Assembly: GCA_024291935.2 (NCBI GenBank) | Contig: CM044320.1 | Span: 33,014,001 to 33,078,000, forward strand | DNA length: 64,000 nucleotides | Source of the DNA: Okapia johnstoni | Taxonomy: Eukaryota; Chordata; Mammalia; Artiodactyla; Giraffidae | Reading direction: 5' to 3' | The DNA's letters: not shown here | Content: more model-generated notes on this DNA | The model's database searches: none | Seen by the model: only the letters and a program-made list of their open reading frames with translations | What the model was told of the DNA's origin: nothing | Position numbering within the stretch: position 1 is the stretch's first letter

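Larger units (their letters stand above)
59556..63899 (-). other. ITPR2: ITPR2 intron A-B
   Basis: An intron of 4344 bases. It contains two MER5A-like elements, a pogo/Tigger-like short element, a CHR SINE, a Bov-tA SINE, a 5S rRNA pseudogene and an L2 3' end, all listed separately. The stretches 60620-61330, 62100-62580 and 63525-63890 show nothing named, except the A-run at 60857-60871. Confidence 0.85.

Noticed and set aside
1..64000. CRISPR arrays, bacterial operons, phage or plasmid features
   Set aside because: Repeats here are dispersed SINE/LINE copies and microsatellites. There is no evenly spaced direct-repeat array and no prokaryotic gene organisation.

Overview
This window is intronic and exonic DNA from a ruminant, most likely a bovid. 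It is packed with repeats typical of that lineage: Bov-tA and BOV-A2 SINEs, CHR-type tRNA-derived SINEs shared across cetartiodactyls, 3' ends of BovB (RTE-clade) LINEs, and ruminant L1 tails. The repeats alone do not separate cattle from bison, yak, sheep or goat.

One protein-coding gene fills the window, on the minus strand: ITPR2, the type 2 inositol 1,4,5-trisphosphate receptor. Fourteen exons are visible, all bounded by AG/GT splice sites, and the reading frame runs unbroken from exon to exon. In transcript order they are 63900-64000 (cut by the window edge), 59456-59555, 58788-58948, 51138-51279, 48482-48643, 44154-44326, 43131-43250, 42831-43016, 41172-41423, 40312-40456, 38391-38541, 8267-8460, 3905-4034 and 1772-1829. 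Together they give 2075 coding bases, about 691 residues, or roughly residues 350-1040 of a protein of about 2700. They encode the end of the second beta-trefoil (MIR) domain, the alpha-helical half of the IP3-binding core, and the start of the armadillo/RIH regulatory solenoid. The gene continues beyond both ends of the window.

Layout from left to right: 1-8266 holds exons 14 and 13 of the visible series and their introns, with a CA/TG microsatellite just upstream of the last exon. From 8461 to 38390 is one intron of almost 30 kb that stores many repeats: nested L1 and SINE insertions, a nearly full-length dead Tigger1-like DNA transposon (26420-28780), an L2 split by an L1, and a BovB 3' end. 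From 38391 to 44326 is a compact cluster of seven exons, including an intron of only 114 bp. From 44327 to 64000 are seven more exons, with a longer BovB fragment carrying a recognisable reverse-transcriptase YADD motif, an L1 3' end, a small pogo/Tigger-like element, MER5A-like elements and a 5S rRNA pseudogene.

I found no bacterial-type systems, CRISPR arrays or second gene, and nothing that supports a novel biological system. The points most worth a second look are gene-architecture ones. The exon carrying the IP3-contact residues Tyr-Arg-Lys is in frame, skippable, and has a weak donor site. The neighbouring IP3-contact exon lies between inverted SINEs. The 30-kb intron sits where the paralogue IP3R1 has an alternatively spliced cassette. 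Several repeats have readable insertion histories with target-site duplications.
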